A stretch of 14,866 nucleotides of DNA, from NCBI GenBank assembly GCA_003551865.1, contig PUNU01000261.1, forward strand, positions 1-14,866. The letters run 5' to 3'. The DNA comes from Syntrophomonadaceae bacterium (GTDB taxonomy: Bacteria > Bacillota_D > Dethiobacteria > DTU022). The notes under the pieces are model-generated. The model did not search any database. It was not told the DNA's origin and saw only the letters and a program-made list of their open reading frames with translations. The position numbers were made by a program, and so were the translations under genes. Positions within the stretch are counted from its first letter, which is position 1. Every line of letters begins with the position of its first letter. Of this stretch, positions 1 to 7,477 are shown piece by piece.

Positions 1-1
1 A

Positions 2-178
2 GGATTAACCAGCGGGGCGAGATATGCTCAGGGCAGGCTGCAGATGGGCTTTGGCGTTGATTATGCCCTGCTGGGCATAATGATGATTACCATGGTGGTA
101 TTCCAGTTTTTCTACAATTATAAAATTGTTTGGATTAAACCCGAGAAGGAGATTAAAGATGTGGGAACTATTAGTTAG
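2..178 (+). CDS. ABC transporter permease, C-terminal fragment (YufP/NupP-like)
   Basis: The window opens inside a reading frame whose last 58 residues are visible. They contain one hydrophobic segment (about residues 21-37, ALLGIMMITMVVFQFFYNY) followed by a charged tail, IKPEKEIKDVGTIS. The pattern GARYAQGRL before the helix fits the C-terminus of a BPD_transp_2 permease. The stop at 176-178 lies inside the next gene, which starts at 159, so the two are probably translationally coupled. In known systems of this type (YufNOPQ, NupNOPQ) two dissimilar permeases are encoded side by side after a lipoprotein and a double-domain ATPase, which would lie upstream of this window. The family call rests mostly on the neighbour, because only the tail can be seen. 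It probably forms half of an inner-membrane channel for nucleosides, purines or related compounds. Confidence 0.7.
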   Translation, partial: GLTSGARYAQGRLQMGFGVDYALLGIMMITMVVFQFFYNYKIVWIKPEKEIKDVGTIS

Positions 179-1037
179 AAGCTTAGCCGCCTCAACCGTT
201 TTGGCCGTAGCAGCGCTGGGAGAACTTGTTGGTCAGCGTTCTGGGGTTTTGAATGTCGGTATAGAAGGCGTTATGCTGTTCGGAGCCACTGTTGGATTTA
301 TCGTGGCACAGACTACAGGTGATTACATGACCGGTTTTCTGGCAGCTATTGCCGTCGGTGCCCTGATCGGTCTTATGCACGGAGTCTTCTCTATCAGTCT
401 TGGTGTGGACCAGGTAGTCAGCGGTATGGGCATATGGATCCTGGGCTTTGGCCTAACCACCTATATAGGCAGCCCCTACACCGGTCCATTAGGCATGGAG
501 CGGATCCCCAGAATTTTCGGACTGTCGCCGTTCTTTTACGTTGCTGTAGCCCTGATCATTTTAACCTGGTTTGTTTTAAACAAAACCAGTTTAGGCCTGA
601 AAATTCGTTCGGTGGGTGAAAATCCCGAAGTGGCGGAAGTATCCGGGATCAGTGTGTCCAAAACCCGCTTTCTGTGTGTCATTGTCAGCGGGATGCTGAT
701 GGGACTGGCCGGAGCGATTTATGGCTTGAATTACAACCCGGTTTGGACTTACAACTTAGTGATGGGATGGGGTTTTATCGCCCTGGCCCTGGTTTTCTTC
801 TCGATGTGGAACCCCTTCATCCTGCTTTTCGGTGCGATACTCTTTGGCGCCCTGTGGCAGCTGGCCCTTAGCCCTGAATTTGTGCTGCCGGGAGTGATGT
901 CACGCTACCTCTGGAGAATGGTACCTTTCGTGATAACTGTAGTTGCATTAGTCCTGATGTCAACCAGGTGGTTCCGAAACCGCTTTGGGGCCGCCAAACC
1001 GGAAGCCCTCGGAGTGCCTTATAAAAAAGAAGGTTAA
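159..1037 (+). CDS. ABC transporter permease, BPD_transp_2 family (YufQ/NupQ-like)
   Basis: This encodes a 292-residue integral membrane protein. I chose the ATG at 159 over one at 126 in the same frame because AAGGAG at 146-151 sits seven bases before it and because the protein then begins MWELLVRSLAAST directly ahead of the first helix. The diagnostic N-terminal stretch is GELVGQRSGVLNVGIEG (about residues 21-37), the hallmark of permeases in the branched-chain amino acid/simple sugar/nucleoside branch. Eight or more hydrophobic segments follow. The cytoplasmic loop GLKIRSVGENPEVAEVSGIS (around 150-170) is the usual ATPase-contacting region. Length is normal for the family. Homologues take up guanosine and other nucleosides, and the catabolic genes nearby suggest a purine or ureide substrate here, but specificity cannot be read from a permease. 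A terminator follows the stop codon. Confidence 0.88.
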   Translation: MWELLVRSLAASTVLAVAALGELVGQRSGVLNVGIEGVMLFGATVGFIVAQTTGDYMTGFLAAIAVGALIGLMHGVFSISLGVDQVVSGMGIWILGFGLTTYIGSPYTGPLGMERIPRIFGLSPFFYVAVALIILTWFVLNKTSLGLKIRSVGENPEVAEVSGISVSKTRFLCVIVSGMLMGLAGAIYGLNYNPVWTYNLVMGWGFIALALVFFSMWNPFILLFGAILFGALWQLALSPEFVLPGVMSRYLWRMVPFVITVVALVLMSTRWFRNRFGAAKPEALGVPYKKEG

Positions 1038-1065
1038 TCAAACATTGCCGGGAAAGTTTACACAC

Positions 1066-1104
1066 AAAGGGTTTGCGGTTCCAGGCTGCAGGCCCTTTTA
1101 TTTT
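1066..1104 (+). terminator. Intrinsic terminator of the permease unit
   Basis: The arm AAAGGGTTTGC (1066-1076) pairs with GCAGGCCCTTT (1088-1098) over 11 base pairs including two G-T wobbles, with an 11-base loop. The T-rich tail TATTTT follows. It lies 28 bases after the permease stop. Its right arm reaches the last codon of the convergent regulator gene, so it separates the two converging units. The other strand lacks a good T run after the hairpin, so it acts mainly on plus-strand transcripts. Confidence 0.7.
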
Positions 1105-2789
1105 ACCTCCCTGGTGCGAAAAAGCTTGAGGATGTTTACAGCTATTTCAAGGTTTAGGGCGTTTTCGGGGTTATCCAGGCTTATACCCGTAAGTTCTTCA
1201 ATTTTATTGATACGGTAAAGCACTGTATTGTAGTGGGTGTACAGCTTTGTAGAGGTCATTTTTAAATTACGGTTGGTTTCATAATAGGTTTCCAGGGTTT
1301 TAACCAGGTCGCCTTTTCTGTTGCGATCGTAGTCAAATACAGGTTGAAGCAGTTCTTCAACATAATTTTCCAGTTCACTGCGGCTTTTTTCACTTAAAAT
1401 TTTATAGAAGCCGAGGTTGTCAAAAAAGACCAGGTAAGCAGTATCGGAAAGCTGGGCAACTTTTAATGCTTCACGGGCCTCTTCATAACTGCGGCTTAAA
1501 TGTTTTAAATCAGAGTAGGCCCGGCCCACACCAATCTTGAGCTGCATTTGTCCTCTTGTCGAGTCCTGAAGGTAACTCATCAGGGATGAGACGGTATCTT
1601 TCAAGGATGCAGAGGTGCTGTCATTTCCATCCCCGGTAACCACCACAACGTTGTTGCCTTTAATGCCGGCAATAAGGTTGTGGCCCCGGTTTTGCTTGAG
1701 AAAGTTGGAGATAGCTTTTAGCAGGCCTTCCTTTGAGCGGGGGTCGTTCATATGCATGTAATGCTGTATTTCTTCAATTTCGTTAAAGCTGGTGTCGTTA
1801 ATAATCATTACTGCCGTCGGCCCTTCCAGGTTGACATTGAAAACCCTGCCCCTGGCGACAACGTCATCGGTATCTTCAAAATCGCAGGAAAGAAGAATAT
1901 CCAGGAACTCGTTGTAATAATTTTTTTCTATCTCATAAATTGCTTTACGCTTGGTGAATTCAAGAGCCGCTATGGTGGCCGCCCGCTCCAGGATTAAAAT
2001 ATCCGGATCATAGATAGGTTTGTTTATAATAGCAACTATATGACCATACTCATATTTATCGGCAACTATTGGTATACGGATAGCTTTTATCGTGAGCGGC
2101 TTCTGGCTGTCTGAAGTGTACTCAAGCGAGTACTTGACTTCTTTGATATTGCCGAAGCGCAGTTTCTCTTTTTTTATTTCTACACTGCCTTCCGAAAAAA
2201 ACAGCTCAAACTTGTATTGATCGGGGCAATCGTCATTAACTATTAAAAAACCCTCCCGGCTCATGATTGCCACCGGGTTGTTGATCAGTTTGCCGGTTTC
2301 TTTGCAGAGCTCTTCCAGGGGGCTGCCGTGCAGGACCAGGTCCATCAGTTTCTTGTGAGTCTGCTCCAGCTTTTGCAGTATTTTATTCTGTTTGTTAAAA
2401 ACTACCCCTAAAATAGGGGCGATGATCTCTGAAAAAGAGAGGTCGTAGGGCACTTCCAGGAGCGGAACATTATACTTATTGGCGGCGCTGACGATCTCTG
2501 CCGGTATTTCATCAAGATAGCGTTTGGTTTTGATCGCCAGTCCGGCGCTGTTGGACTGGTAGATGCGCGAAATAAGGTTATTCATTGCATCAGGATATTC
2601 ACGAAAGGAGTAACCGGTGGTAAGCAGAAATTCGCCGTCGATCAACCAGTCCATGATATCGGGCACTTCAATTACGTTAACCAGCTTGATAACTCTATCG
2701 AGACCGTCGTTTCCACCGACCACTTCAAGGCGATTGACGACATCAAGCGATAAAGCTTCCCTGACAGTTATGCCGTACTGTTTTTGCAT
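1098..2789 (-). CDS. pucR: PucR-family transcriptional regulator
   Basis: This encodes a 563-residue regulator. The start at 2789 is preferred over one 96 bases further upstream because GGGAGG lies about ten bases before it on the coding strand and because the protein then begins MQKQYGITVREALSLD, the normal start of the PucR N-terminal domain. That domain spans roughly residues 6-125 and contains VNVIEVPDIMDWL and GEFLLTTGYSF, typical of the family. The middle is a GGDEF-like region without a catalytic GGDEF motif. The last 60 or so residues are the helix-turn-helix: LVKTLETYYETNRNLKMTST, then LYTHYNTVLYRINKIEELTG. Family members sense purine-breakdown intermediates; B. subtilis PucR responds to allantoin-type compounds. 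It is divergent from the fdrA-xdh operon and convergent with the permeases, so it is the obvious local regulator. A probable promoter and repeated motif lie just upstream. The gene is visibly more AT-rich than the hydroxylase genes. Confidence 0.92.
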   Translation of the reverse strand: MQKQYGITVREALSLDVVNRLEVVGGNDGLDRVIKLVNVIEVPDIMDWLIDGEFLLTTGYSFREYPDAMNNLISRIYQSNSAGLAIKTKRYLDEIPAEIVSAANKYNVPLLEVPYDLSFSEIIAPILGVVFNKQNKILQKLEQTHKKLMDLVLHGSPLEELCKETGKLINNPVAIMSREGFLIVNDDCPDQYKFELFFSEGSVEIKKEKLRFGNIKEVKYSLEYTSDSQKPLTIKAIRIPIVADKYEYGHIVAIINKPIYDPDILILERAATIAALEFTKRKAIYEIEKNYYNEFLDILLSCDFEDTDDVVARGRVFNVNLEGPTAVMIINDTSFNEIEEIQHYMHMNDPRSKEGLLKAISNFLKQNRGHNLIAGIKGNNVVVVTGDGNDSTSASLKDTVSSLMSYLQDSTRGQMQLKIGVGRAYSDLKHLSRSYEEAREALKVAQLSDTAYLVFFDNLGFYKILSEKSRSELENYVEELLQPVFDYDRNRKGDLVKTLETYYETNRNLKMTSTKLYTHYNTVLYRINKIEELTGISLDNPENALNLEIAVNILKLFRTREVK

Positions 2790-2826
2790 TTTCTTTTTAC
2801 CTCCCAACTGGCGGTTTCGTATAAAA

Positions 2827-2855
2827 ACAATATCAGACCGGTAAGGAACTGTCAA
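2827..2855 (-). promoter_or_regulatory. Candidate sigma-A promoter of pucR
   Basis: On the minus strand TTGACA (2855-2850) is followed after 17 bases by TATTGT (2832-2827), giving a short leader of about 30 bases before the regulator start at 2789. The -35 box matches consensus perfectly and the -10 box matches four of six positions. The first base pairs of the -35 overlap the repeated motif at 2854-2867, which suggests autoregulation; that is inference. Confidence 0.55.
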
Positions 2856-2885
2856 TTTGTTTTTGTAATTAATATACAAAGACAA
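2854..2885. promoter_or_regulatory. Candidate operator dyad for PucR
   Basis: TTGTTTTTGTA (2857-2867) and TACAAAGACAA (2875-2885) form an inverted repeat of 11-base arms with one mismatch and a 7-base spacer. A third copy of the same half-site lies at 2957-2968. The dyad overlaps the -35 of the pucR promoter. It does not match the PucR box I recall from B. subtilis, so assigning it to this regulator rests on position and symmetry only. Confidence 0.5.
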
Positions 2886-2956
2886 GTTATAATTTTAGTG
2901 GTCCGGTCTAAAGGATATTGATAATAAATGTTTAATTAATAAAAATGTCCGGAAAT

Positions 2957-2968
2957 TTGTCTTTGTAT
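2957..2968 (+). promoter_or_regulatory. Third copy of the repeated operator motif
   Basis: TTGTCTTTGTAT is the exact reverse complement of the 12 bases at 2874-2885 and lies in the same orientation as the left arm of the dyad, 100 bases downstream of it. Its position just before the weak -10-like TATTAT at 2984-2989 suits activation or repression of the fdrA operon. The wider match to 2854-2867 covers AATTTGT, one variable base, then TTTGTA. Confidence 0.5.
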
Positions 2969-2989
2969 CCTCTAAATAGTGTTTATTAT
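2962..2989 (+). promoter_or_regulatory. Weak candidate promoter of the fdrA-xdh operon
   Basis: TATTAT (2984-2989) lies about 50 bases before the fdrA start. The only -35-like hexamer at a suitable distance is TTTGTA (2962-2967, spacer 16), a poor match that is also part of the repeated motif. A poor -35 covered by a regulator site would suit an activated promoter. A second possible -10, TATAAT at 2888-2893, has no clear -35. The choice between them is uncertain. Confidence 0.3.
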
Positions 2990-3039
2990 TTATCACCCCG
3001 GGTTTAAAATAGAACTACGCGTGGAAAGGGGTAGTGACA

Positions 3040-4587
3040 ATGGTGCTAAAAAGCTATATCGCCAAGAATACTTTTCGCGATTCGGTTTACTTGATGCGTC
3101 TTTCCAACACGGTCAGGGGGTTTGACGGAGTTATTGAAGCCGAAGTAATAATCGGGACCGACCATAACAAGAAATTTCTTCGTTCCGGGGGACTTTGGAC
3201 CGATGAGATCGAAAAAGAAGCCGGGCCCAACGACCTGATCGTAGCGGTCAAAGCTGAAGACGATGAAAAAGCCGAACAGGCAATTAAGGGAACCCTGGAT
3301 GAATTGAACCGGGCTGTGGAAAGAGAAGCACTGGTCGGCGATTTTGTGCCGCGCACTTTCGAAACTGCCCTGGACAACCTCCCGGGAGCCAATATGGCCC
3401 TGCTTTCCATCCCGGGAGCTTACGTGCAGCGTGAAGCGGATAAAATTTTGGATGCCGGATTGCACGTGATGATTTTCAGTGACAATGTTCCCCTTGAGGC
3501 TGAAGTGGCCCTCAAACAAAAAGCGCAAAAAAATGATCTCCTGGTTATGGGGCCGGACTGTGGAACGGCAATCATCAATGGTGTGCCCCTGGCTTTTGCC
3601 AACGAAATCGAACGCGGCAGCATCGGCGTGGTGGCCGCGGCGGGAACCGGACTTCAGGAAGTAACCAGCCTGATCAGCAACCTCGGCGCCGGGATCAGCC
3701 AGGGCATCGGCACAGGGGGGCGCGATATTAAAGCGGCGGTCGGTGGAATTACGATGCTTCAGGGTTTAAAGGCCCTGATCAATGACCGGGAGACAGAGGT
3801 TATTGTCTTAGTTGCCAAACCTCCCGATGCGGAAGTAACGGGCAAGGTGCTTGAAGCGGCTTCAAATAGCGGCAAACCGGTGGTGATAAACTTCATCGGC
3901 GGTGATCCGGAGCAAATCAAAAATGCCGGGTGCGAGCCGTCCGGCACATTAAAAGAGGCAGCCTACAAAGCGGTTAACCTGTCACGCAAGCAGAATGCCG
4001 ATTCACAAATCGAAGATTTTCATCCCGGGAAAGAGGTAATTGACCGGGAAAAGAAAAGCTACAAAGAAGGACAACGCTATTTGCGAGCCCTGTATTCGGG
4101 AGGCACCCTCGCTTACGAGTCCCTGGTAATACTGCAAGACCGGATTGAGCCTGTTTACACCAACCTCAGTTCGGATAAAGCCGGGGAAATTGAGGACGTT
4201 TATAGAAGCCGGGAACATACGATTATTGACTTTGGCGAAGATGAATTTACCCAGGGCCGCCTGCACCCGATGATTGATCCCGCTCTTCGCAATAACAGGA
4301 TAATTACGGAGGCAAAAGATCCGGAAACAGCGGTAATTATGATTGATCTGGTCCTCGGTTTTAACGCCCACCCCGATCCGGCCGAATCGGCTTTGGATGC
4401 AGTAAAGGAAGCCAGAAATGCCGCCGCTTCCGACGGGCGCCATATCACCTTTGCTGCAACAGTTTGCGGCACGCAGAGGGATATCCAGAACCGCAAAGAG
4501 CAGGTGGAGAAGCTTGAAAAAGAGGGGATGCTGGTTTTTCCCAGCAACGCCGATATGGCCGCTGTTGTGGCCGAACTTTTAGAATAA
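3040..4587 (+). CDS. fdrA: FdrA/AllF-like acyl-CoA synthetase-type protein; probable oxamate carbamoyltransferase subunit
   Basis: This encodes 515 residues resembling FdrA, a relative of succinyl-CoA synthetase (CoA-binding N-terminal half, ligase-CoA-like C-terminal half). Visible landmarks are MVLKSYIAKNTFRDSVYLM at the start, then GPDCGTAIINGVPLAFANEI, a glycine-rich GAGISQGIGTGGRDIKAAVGG region, YSGGTLAYES at the domain junction, GRLHPMIDPALRN, and DLVLGFNAHPDPA near the end. The ATG at 3040 is preferred to GTG 3034 because GGAAAGGGG at 3022-3030 is better spaced from it. E. coli FdrA was renamed AllF and assigned, with AllG and AllH, to oxamate carbamoyltransferase, which converts oxalurate to oxamate and carbamoyl phosphate. 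It is the first gene of an operon with the ylbE homologue and a molybdenum hydroxylase, which supports a nitrogen-scavenging role. Another acyl-phosphate or carbamoyl reaction cannot be excluded. Confidence 0.85.
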   Translation: MVLKSYIAKNTFRDSVYLMRLSNTVRGFDGVIEAEVIIGTDHNKKFLRSGGLWTDEIEKEAGPNDLIVAVKAEDDEKAEQAIKGTLDELNRAVEREALVGDFVPRTFETALDNLPGANMALLSIPGAYVQREADKILDAGLHVMIFSDNVPLEAEVALKQKAQKNDLLVMGPDCGTAIINGVPLAFANEIERGSIGVVAAAGTGLQEVTSLISNLGAGISQGIGTGGRDIKAAVGGITMLQGLKALINDRETEVIVLVAKPPDAEVTGKVLEAASNSGKPVVINFIGGDPEQIKNAGCEPSGTLKEAAYKAVNLSRKQNADSQIEDFHPGKEVIDREKKSYKEGQRYLRALYSGGTLAYESLVILQDRIEPVYTNLSSDKAGEIEDVYRSREHTIIDFGEDEFTQGRLHPMIDPALRNNRIITEAKDPETAVIMIDLVLGFNAHPDPAESALDAVKEARNAAASDGRHITFAATVCGTQRDIQNRKEQVEKLEKEGMLVFPSNADMAAVVAELLE

Positions 4588-4609
4588 TGGCCGGGGAGGG
4601 ACTTAACCT

Positions 4610-4771
4610 GTGGAATCGTTATTTAAAAGCGAACTGAAGGTTGTAAATATTGGCCTGGAGAGTTTTGCCGAAACCCTAAAAGAGAGAGGAACAGAGGTTA
4701 TCCATGTCCGCTGGCAGCCGCCGGCAATGGGTGATGAAGAACTGCTTAACCTGCTTGATAAGCTAAAATAA
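4610..4771 (+). CDS. Small 53-residue protein between fdrA and ylbE (FdrA-domain-like)
   Basis: A short frame with a GTG start fills the gap between fdrA and ylbE. GGGGAGGG (4593-4600) lies nine bases before the GTG, and the stop is 22 bases before the next ATG, which has its own GGGAGG. The protein begins VESLFKSELKVVNIGLESFA and continues through VIHVRWQPP to LLNLLDKLK. The pattern of a beta strand (KVVNIGL), a helix (ESFAETLKERG), a second strand (TEVIHVRW), PPA and a closing amphipathic helix looks like a genuine small alpha/beta fold. From memory, similar segments occur as separate small proteins annotated 'FdrA domain protein' or at the N-terminus of longer DUF1116 proteins; I could not check this. 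It probably belongs to the same enzyme complex as its neighbours. No catalytic role can be assigned. Confidence 0.75.
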   Translation: MESLFKSELKVVNIGLESFAETLKERGTEVIHVRWQPPAMGDEELLNLLDKLK

Positions 4772-4793
4772 TAACCGGGAGGCGTGATTTGTT

Positions 4794-6095
4794 ATGAGCA
4801 AGATTGATGAGGCGAATCAAAAAGCAGTCGAAAAAATGATGAAATCGAGACCGGTGTGGGTTGACATCGGCAGGGCCCGGGATGTTATTCCGGGGATGAA
4901 AGATAACCTGTTTTTACATGCCGGTCCGCCAATTACCTGGGAGAGGATGAGCGGCCCGCTGAAGGGAGCCATTATTGGAGGTCTAATATACGAAGGCAAG
5001 GCAAAAGATGTCAATGAGGCAGAAGAGCTGGCCGCGACCGGAGATATCGAGTATGCTCCCTGCCACCATTGCAATGCCGTCGGTCCGATGGCCGGCGTGA
5101 TCACGCCATCGCAGATGGTTTTTATTATTGAAGACAAAGAATGGGGCGGTCACTGCTATTCCAACATGAACGAAGGTTACGGCAAGGTTCTGCGCTACGG
5201 AGCCTACGATGAGGAAGTATTGAACCGTTTGCGCTGGCTGGATGAAGTTTATGCGCCTGTGCTCAAGGAAGCGGTCGATCTGGCCGGGGGCATCGACATA
5301 AAAACGATTATTGCCCAGGCTCTCCATATGGGAGACGAAGGCCACAATCGCAACCGGGCGACAACCTCGTTGTTTATCCGCAGTGTCGCTCCATTTATCG
5401 TCGAAACAGAGTGGGGCAAAAAAACAGATTACAATGCACCGCGCCTGGACCTTTCCAATGTGTCCGTTTATTTCAAAGATAAAAAAGCCTCCGCCGCCGC
5501 AGAGGTGCTGGCTTTTATGCACAGCAACGATTTGACCTCTCTAAACGCGATCATGGCTTCATGCAAAAGCATGGCCCTTGCCGCCCACGGGATCGAAAAT
5601 TCAACGCTTGTGACAACAATGGCCCGCAACGGCACAGACTTCGGCATCAGGGTCAGTTCCACCGGAGACAAGTGGTTTACCGCAGCGGCCAATGTTCCCG
5701 ACGGCCTTTATTTCTCCGGATTTAAGTCTTCGGATGCCAACCCCGATATAGGGGACAGCGTCATTACAGAAACCGTAGGCATCGGCGGATTCGCCATGGC
5801 CGCTGCTCCGGCAATTGTCAACTTTATCGGCGGCAAGCCGGGAGACGCCTTTGAGGCTACCAACGAAATGTACGAAATCACTGTTTCAGAAAATAACAAC
5901 TTTAATATTCCGGCCATGGATTTCAAGGGCACGCCAACCGGGATCGACGTACGCAAAGTGGTTGAAAAAAATATCGTCCCACGCATTAATACCGGTATAG
6001 CTCATAAAGACGCGGGTATCGGTCAGGTCGGCGCCGGTATTGTCAAACCGCCTATGGAAATGTTCATCGACGCCTTAAAAGAGCTGGCCAGGTAG
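4794..6095 (+). CDS. ylbE: DUF1116 protein, YlbE/AllG-like; probable oxamate carbamoyltransferase subunit
   Basis: This encodes 433 residues close in length and pattern to E. coli YlbE (AllG). Shared blocks, recalled from the E. coli protein, are HAGPPITWERMSGPLKGA (about residues 42-59), PCHHCNAVGPMAGVITPSQM (about 88-107), the MGDEGHNRN segment, a GIRVSSTGDKWFTA region, and the C-terminal NTGIAHKDAGIGQVGAGIV. GGGAGG at 4777-4782 precedes the ATG. In E. coli AllF, AllG and AllH together form oxamate carbamoyltransferase. An AllH (DUF2877) gene is not found in this window, so the complex is incomplete here or its third part is elsewhere. The conserved Cys-His-His cluster looks suited to metal or phosphate binding, but I know of no demonstrated role for it. 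Confidence 0.87.
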   Translation: MSKIDEANQKAVEKMMKSRPVWVDIGRARDVIPGMKDNLFLHAGPPITWERMSGPLKGAIIGGLIYEGKAKDVNEAEELAATGDIEYAPCHHCNAVGPMAGVITPSQMVFIIEDKEWGGHCYSNMNEGYGKVLRYGAYDEEVLNRLRWLDEVYAPVLKEAVDLAGGIDIKTIIAQALHMGDEGHNRNRATTSLFIRSVAPFIVETEWGKKTDYNAPRLDLSNVSVYFKDKKASAAAEVLAFMHSNDLTSLNAIMASCKSMALAAHGIENSTLVTTMARNGTDFGIRVSSTGDKWFTAAANVPDGLYFSGFKSSDANPDIGDSVITETVGIGGFAMAAAPAIVNFIGGKPGDAFEATNEMYEITVSENNNFNIPAMDFKGTPTGIDVRKVVEKNIVPRINTGIAHKDAGIGQVGAGIVKPPMEMFIDALKELAR

Positions 6096-6152
6096 CTTAA
6101 CGGGAACGAAAGCAGGCAATCGACTTTAATTGTTGGAGGTGAAACGGGGAAA

Positions 6153-6983
6153 ATGCCGTCTTATGATTATGTAAAAGCTACTGATTTAAAACAGGTTTTC
6201 GATCTAATGATCGGCGAAGAAAAAGTGTATCCCCTGGCCGGCGGAACCGACCTTCTGGTCGGTATCCGTGGGGGAAAATGTAGCGCCCGCAAGCTGGTCG
6301 ATATAAAAGATCTTGATGAGTTTAATATCCTCACAGAAAATGATGAGGGAATTATTATTGGGGCGAGTATAACGTTAAATGCAGTTGCTTCCTACCGGCC
6401 GATCCTGGACAGAGCGCCCATTCTGGCTGAAGGAGCTCACAGTATCGGCAGCTATCAAATCCGCAACCGCGCCACCCTGGTCGGAAACATCTGCAATGCA
6501 TCACCGGCGGCGGACACCGCCCCGCCGCTTTACTGCCTCGGGGCTAAAGTCAACCTGGTCGGAGCAAGCGGCAAGCGTTCAATTCCAATCGAAGAGTTTT
6601 TCACCGGCCCGGGCAGTTCTGCCCTGGAGGCAGGCGAACTGGTTCATTCTGTGCTGGTGCCCAGGCCCTACCCGCAAGAAAAAGGAGTATACCTGAGAGC
6701 TTCCCGCACCGGCTCGGTCGACCTTGCTACAGTCGGGGTTGCGGTCCAGAGATGGGGAAACCGGGTAAAAATCGCCGTCGGGGCCGTTGCTCCCACACCG
6801 GTCAGGGCGCAATCGGTAGAAAAGGCGATAAATGAGAAAGGGGAAAATGACTGGGCCGCAGCGGCCGCACTTGTTCATGATGATATTTCTCCCATAACCG
6901 ACCTGAGAGGTTCGCGAGAATACCGCTACCACATCACTGAAGTGCTGATCAAGCGCGGCCTTGAACAGACAATGGGGGTGTAA
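6153..6983 (+). CDS. xdhB: Molybdenum hydroxylase FAD-binding subunit (xanthine dehydrogenase type)
   Basis: This encodes a 276-residue flavoprotein subunit that passes electrons from the iron-sulphur subunit to an acceptor such as NAD or ferredoxin. The flavin-binding motifs of the CoxM/XdhB family are present: AGGTDLLVGIRGG (residues 29-41) and IRNRATLVGNICNASPAADTAP (about 103-124). The C-terminal CO-dehydrogenase flavoprotein domain follows from about residue 170, and length is normal for a stand-alone subunit. GGAGGTGA (6135-6142) lies ten bases before the ATG. The stop is three bases from the start of the iron-sulphur gene, so translation is coupled. No iron-sulphur cysteine insert of the type seen in 4-hydroxybenzoyl-CoA reductase beta subunits is evident. 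The letter follows E. coli usage (A molybdenum, B flavin, C iron-sulphur); the substrate is inferred from the neighbours. Confidence 0.92.
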   Translation: MPSYDYVKATDLKQVFDLMIGEEKVYPLAGGTDLLVGIRGGKCSARKLVDIKDLDEFNILTENDEGIIIGASITLNAVASYRPILDRAPILAEGAHSIGSYQIRNRATLVGNICNASPAADTAPPLYCLGAKVNLVGASGKRSIPIEEFFTGPGSSALEAGELVHSVLVPRPYPQEKGVYLRASRTGSVDLATVGVAVQRWGNRVKIAVGAVAPTPVRAQSVEKAINEKGENDWAAAAALVHDDISPITDLRGSREYRYHITEVLIKRGLEQTMGV

Positions 6984-6986
6984 ATA

Positions 6987-7454
6987 ATGTCGGAAAAACT
7001 AACAATCAATTTTAGCATAAATGGAAGTCGGGAAACAAAAGAAGCGGCCGTCGATCAAACTTTGCTCAAGTTCATCAGGGAAGAGCTGATGCTGACCGGT
7101 ACCAAGGAAGGCTGTGAAATCGGCGAGTGCGGTGCATGCACGGTGCTTTTGGACGGAAAACCGGTTAACTCATGCCTGGTTCTGGCCGTAGAATTGGATG
7201 GAAAAGAGCTGATCACAATTGAAGGCCTGTCCAAAAACGGCGAACTTGACCGTGTCCAGGAAGCTTTTATCGAGCATGCAGCGTTCCAGTGCGGTTACTG
7301 CACTCCAGGCATGATCATGGCCGCAAGGGCACTGCTCGACCGCAACGCAGACCCAAGTGACGAAGATATAAATGAAGCCTTGAGCGGCAACCTGTGCCGC
7401 TGCGGTGCATACCAGGAAATAAGGGAAGCCATCAAGGCCTCTGCAAAAAAATAA
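6987..7454 (+). CDS. xdhC: Molybdenum hydroxylase [2Fe-2S] subunit
   Basis: This encodes 155 residues carrying two [2Fe-2S] clusters. The plant-ferredoxin-like cluster uses Cys43, Cys48, Cys51 and Cys63 in EGCEIGECGACTVLLDGKPV and NSC. The helical-bundle cluster uses Cys102 and Cys105 (FQCGYCTPGM) and Cys137 and Cys139 (GNLCRCGAY). All eight cysteines are intact and length is standard for the CoxS/XdhC family. The protein links the molybdenum centre to FAD. A GGGGGTG stretch at the end of the preceding gene probably acts as ribosome binding site. A 23-base gap containing AGGAGG separates it from the large subunit gene. Confidence 0.95.
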   Translation: MSEKLTINFSINGSRETKEAAVDQTLLKFIREELMLTGTKEGCEIGECGACTVLLDGKPVNSCLVLAVELDGKELITIEGLSKNGELDRVQEAFIEHAAFQCGYCTPGMIMAARALLDRNADPSDEDINEALSGNLCRCGAYQEIREAIKASAKK

Positions 7455-7477
7455 ACAGGAAAGGAGGAAATGCAAAG

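Noticed and set aside
3034..3039. GTG at 3034 as the fdrA start
   Set aside because: It is too close to the GGAAAGGGG site; ATG 3040 has better spacing and gives the usual family N-terminus.
4003..4443. Long antisense frames inside fdrA, and similar ones in ylbE and the hydroxylase large subunit (for example 4983-5522 and 9167-9763)
   Set aside because: They lie wholly within well-supported genes, lack ribosome binding sites and protein-like motifs, and are expected from GC-rich coding sequence.
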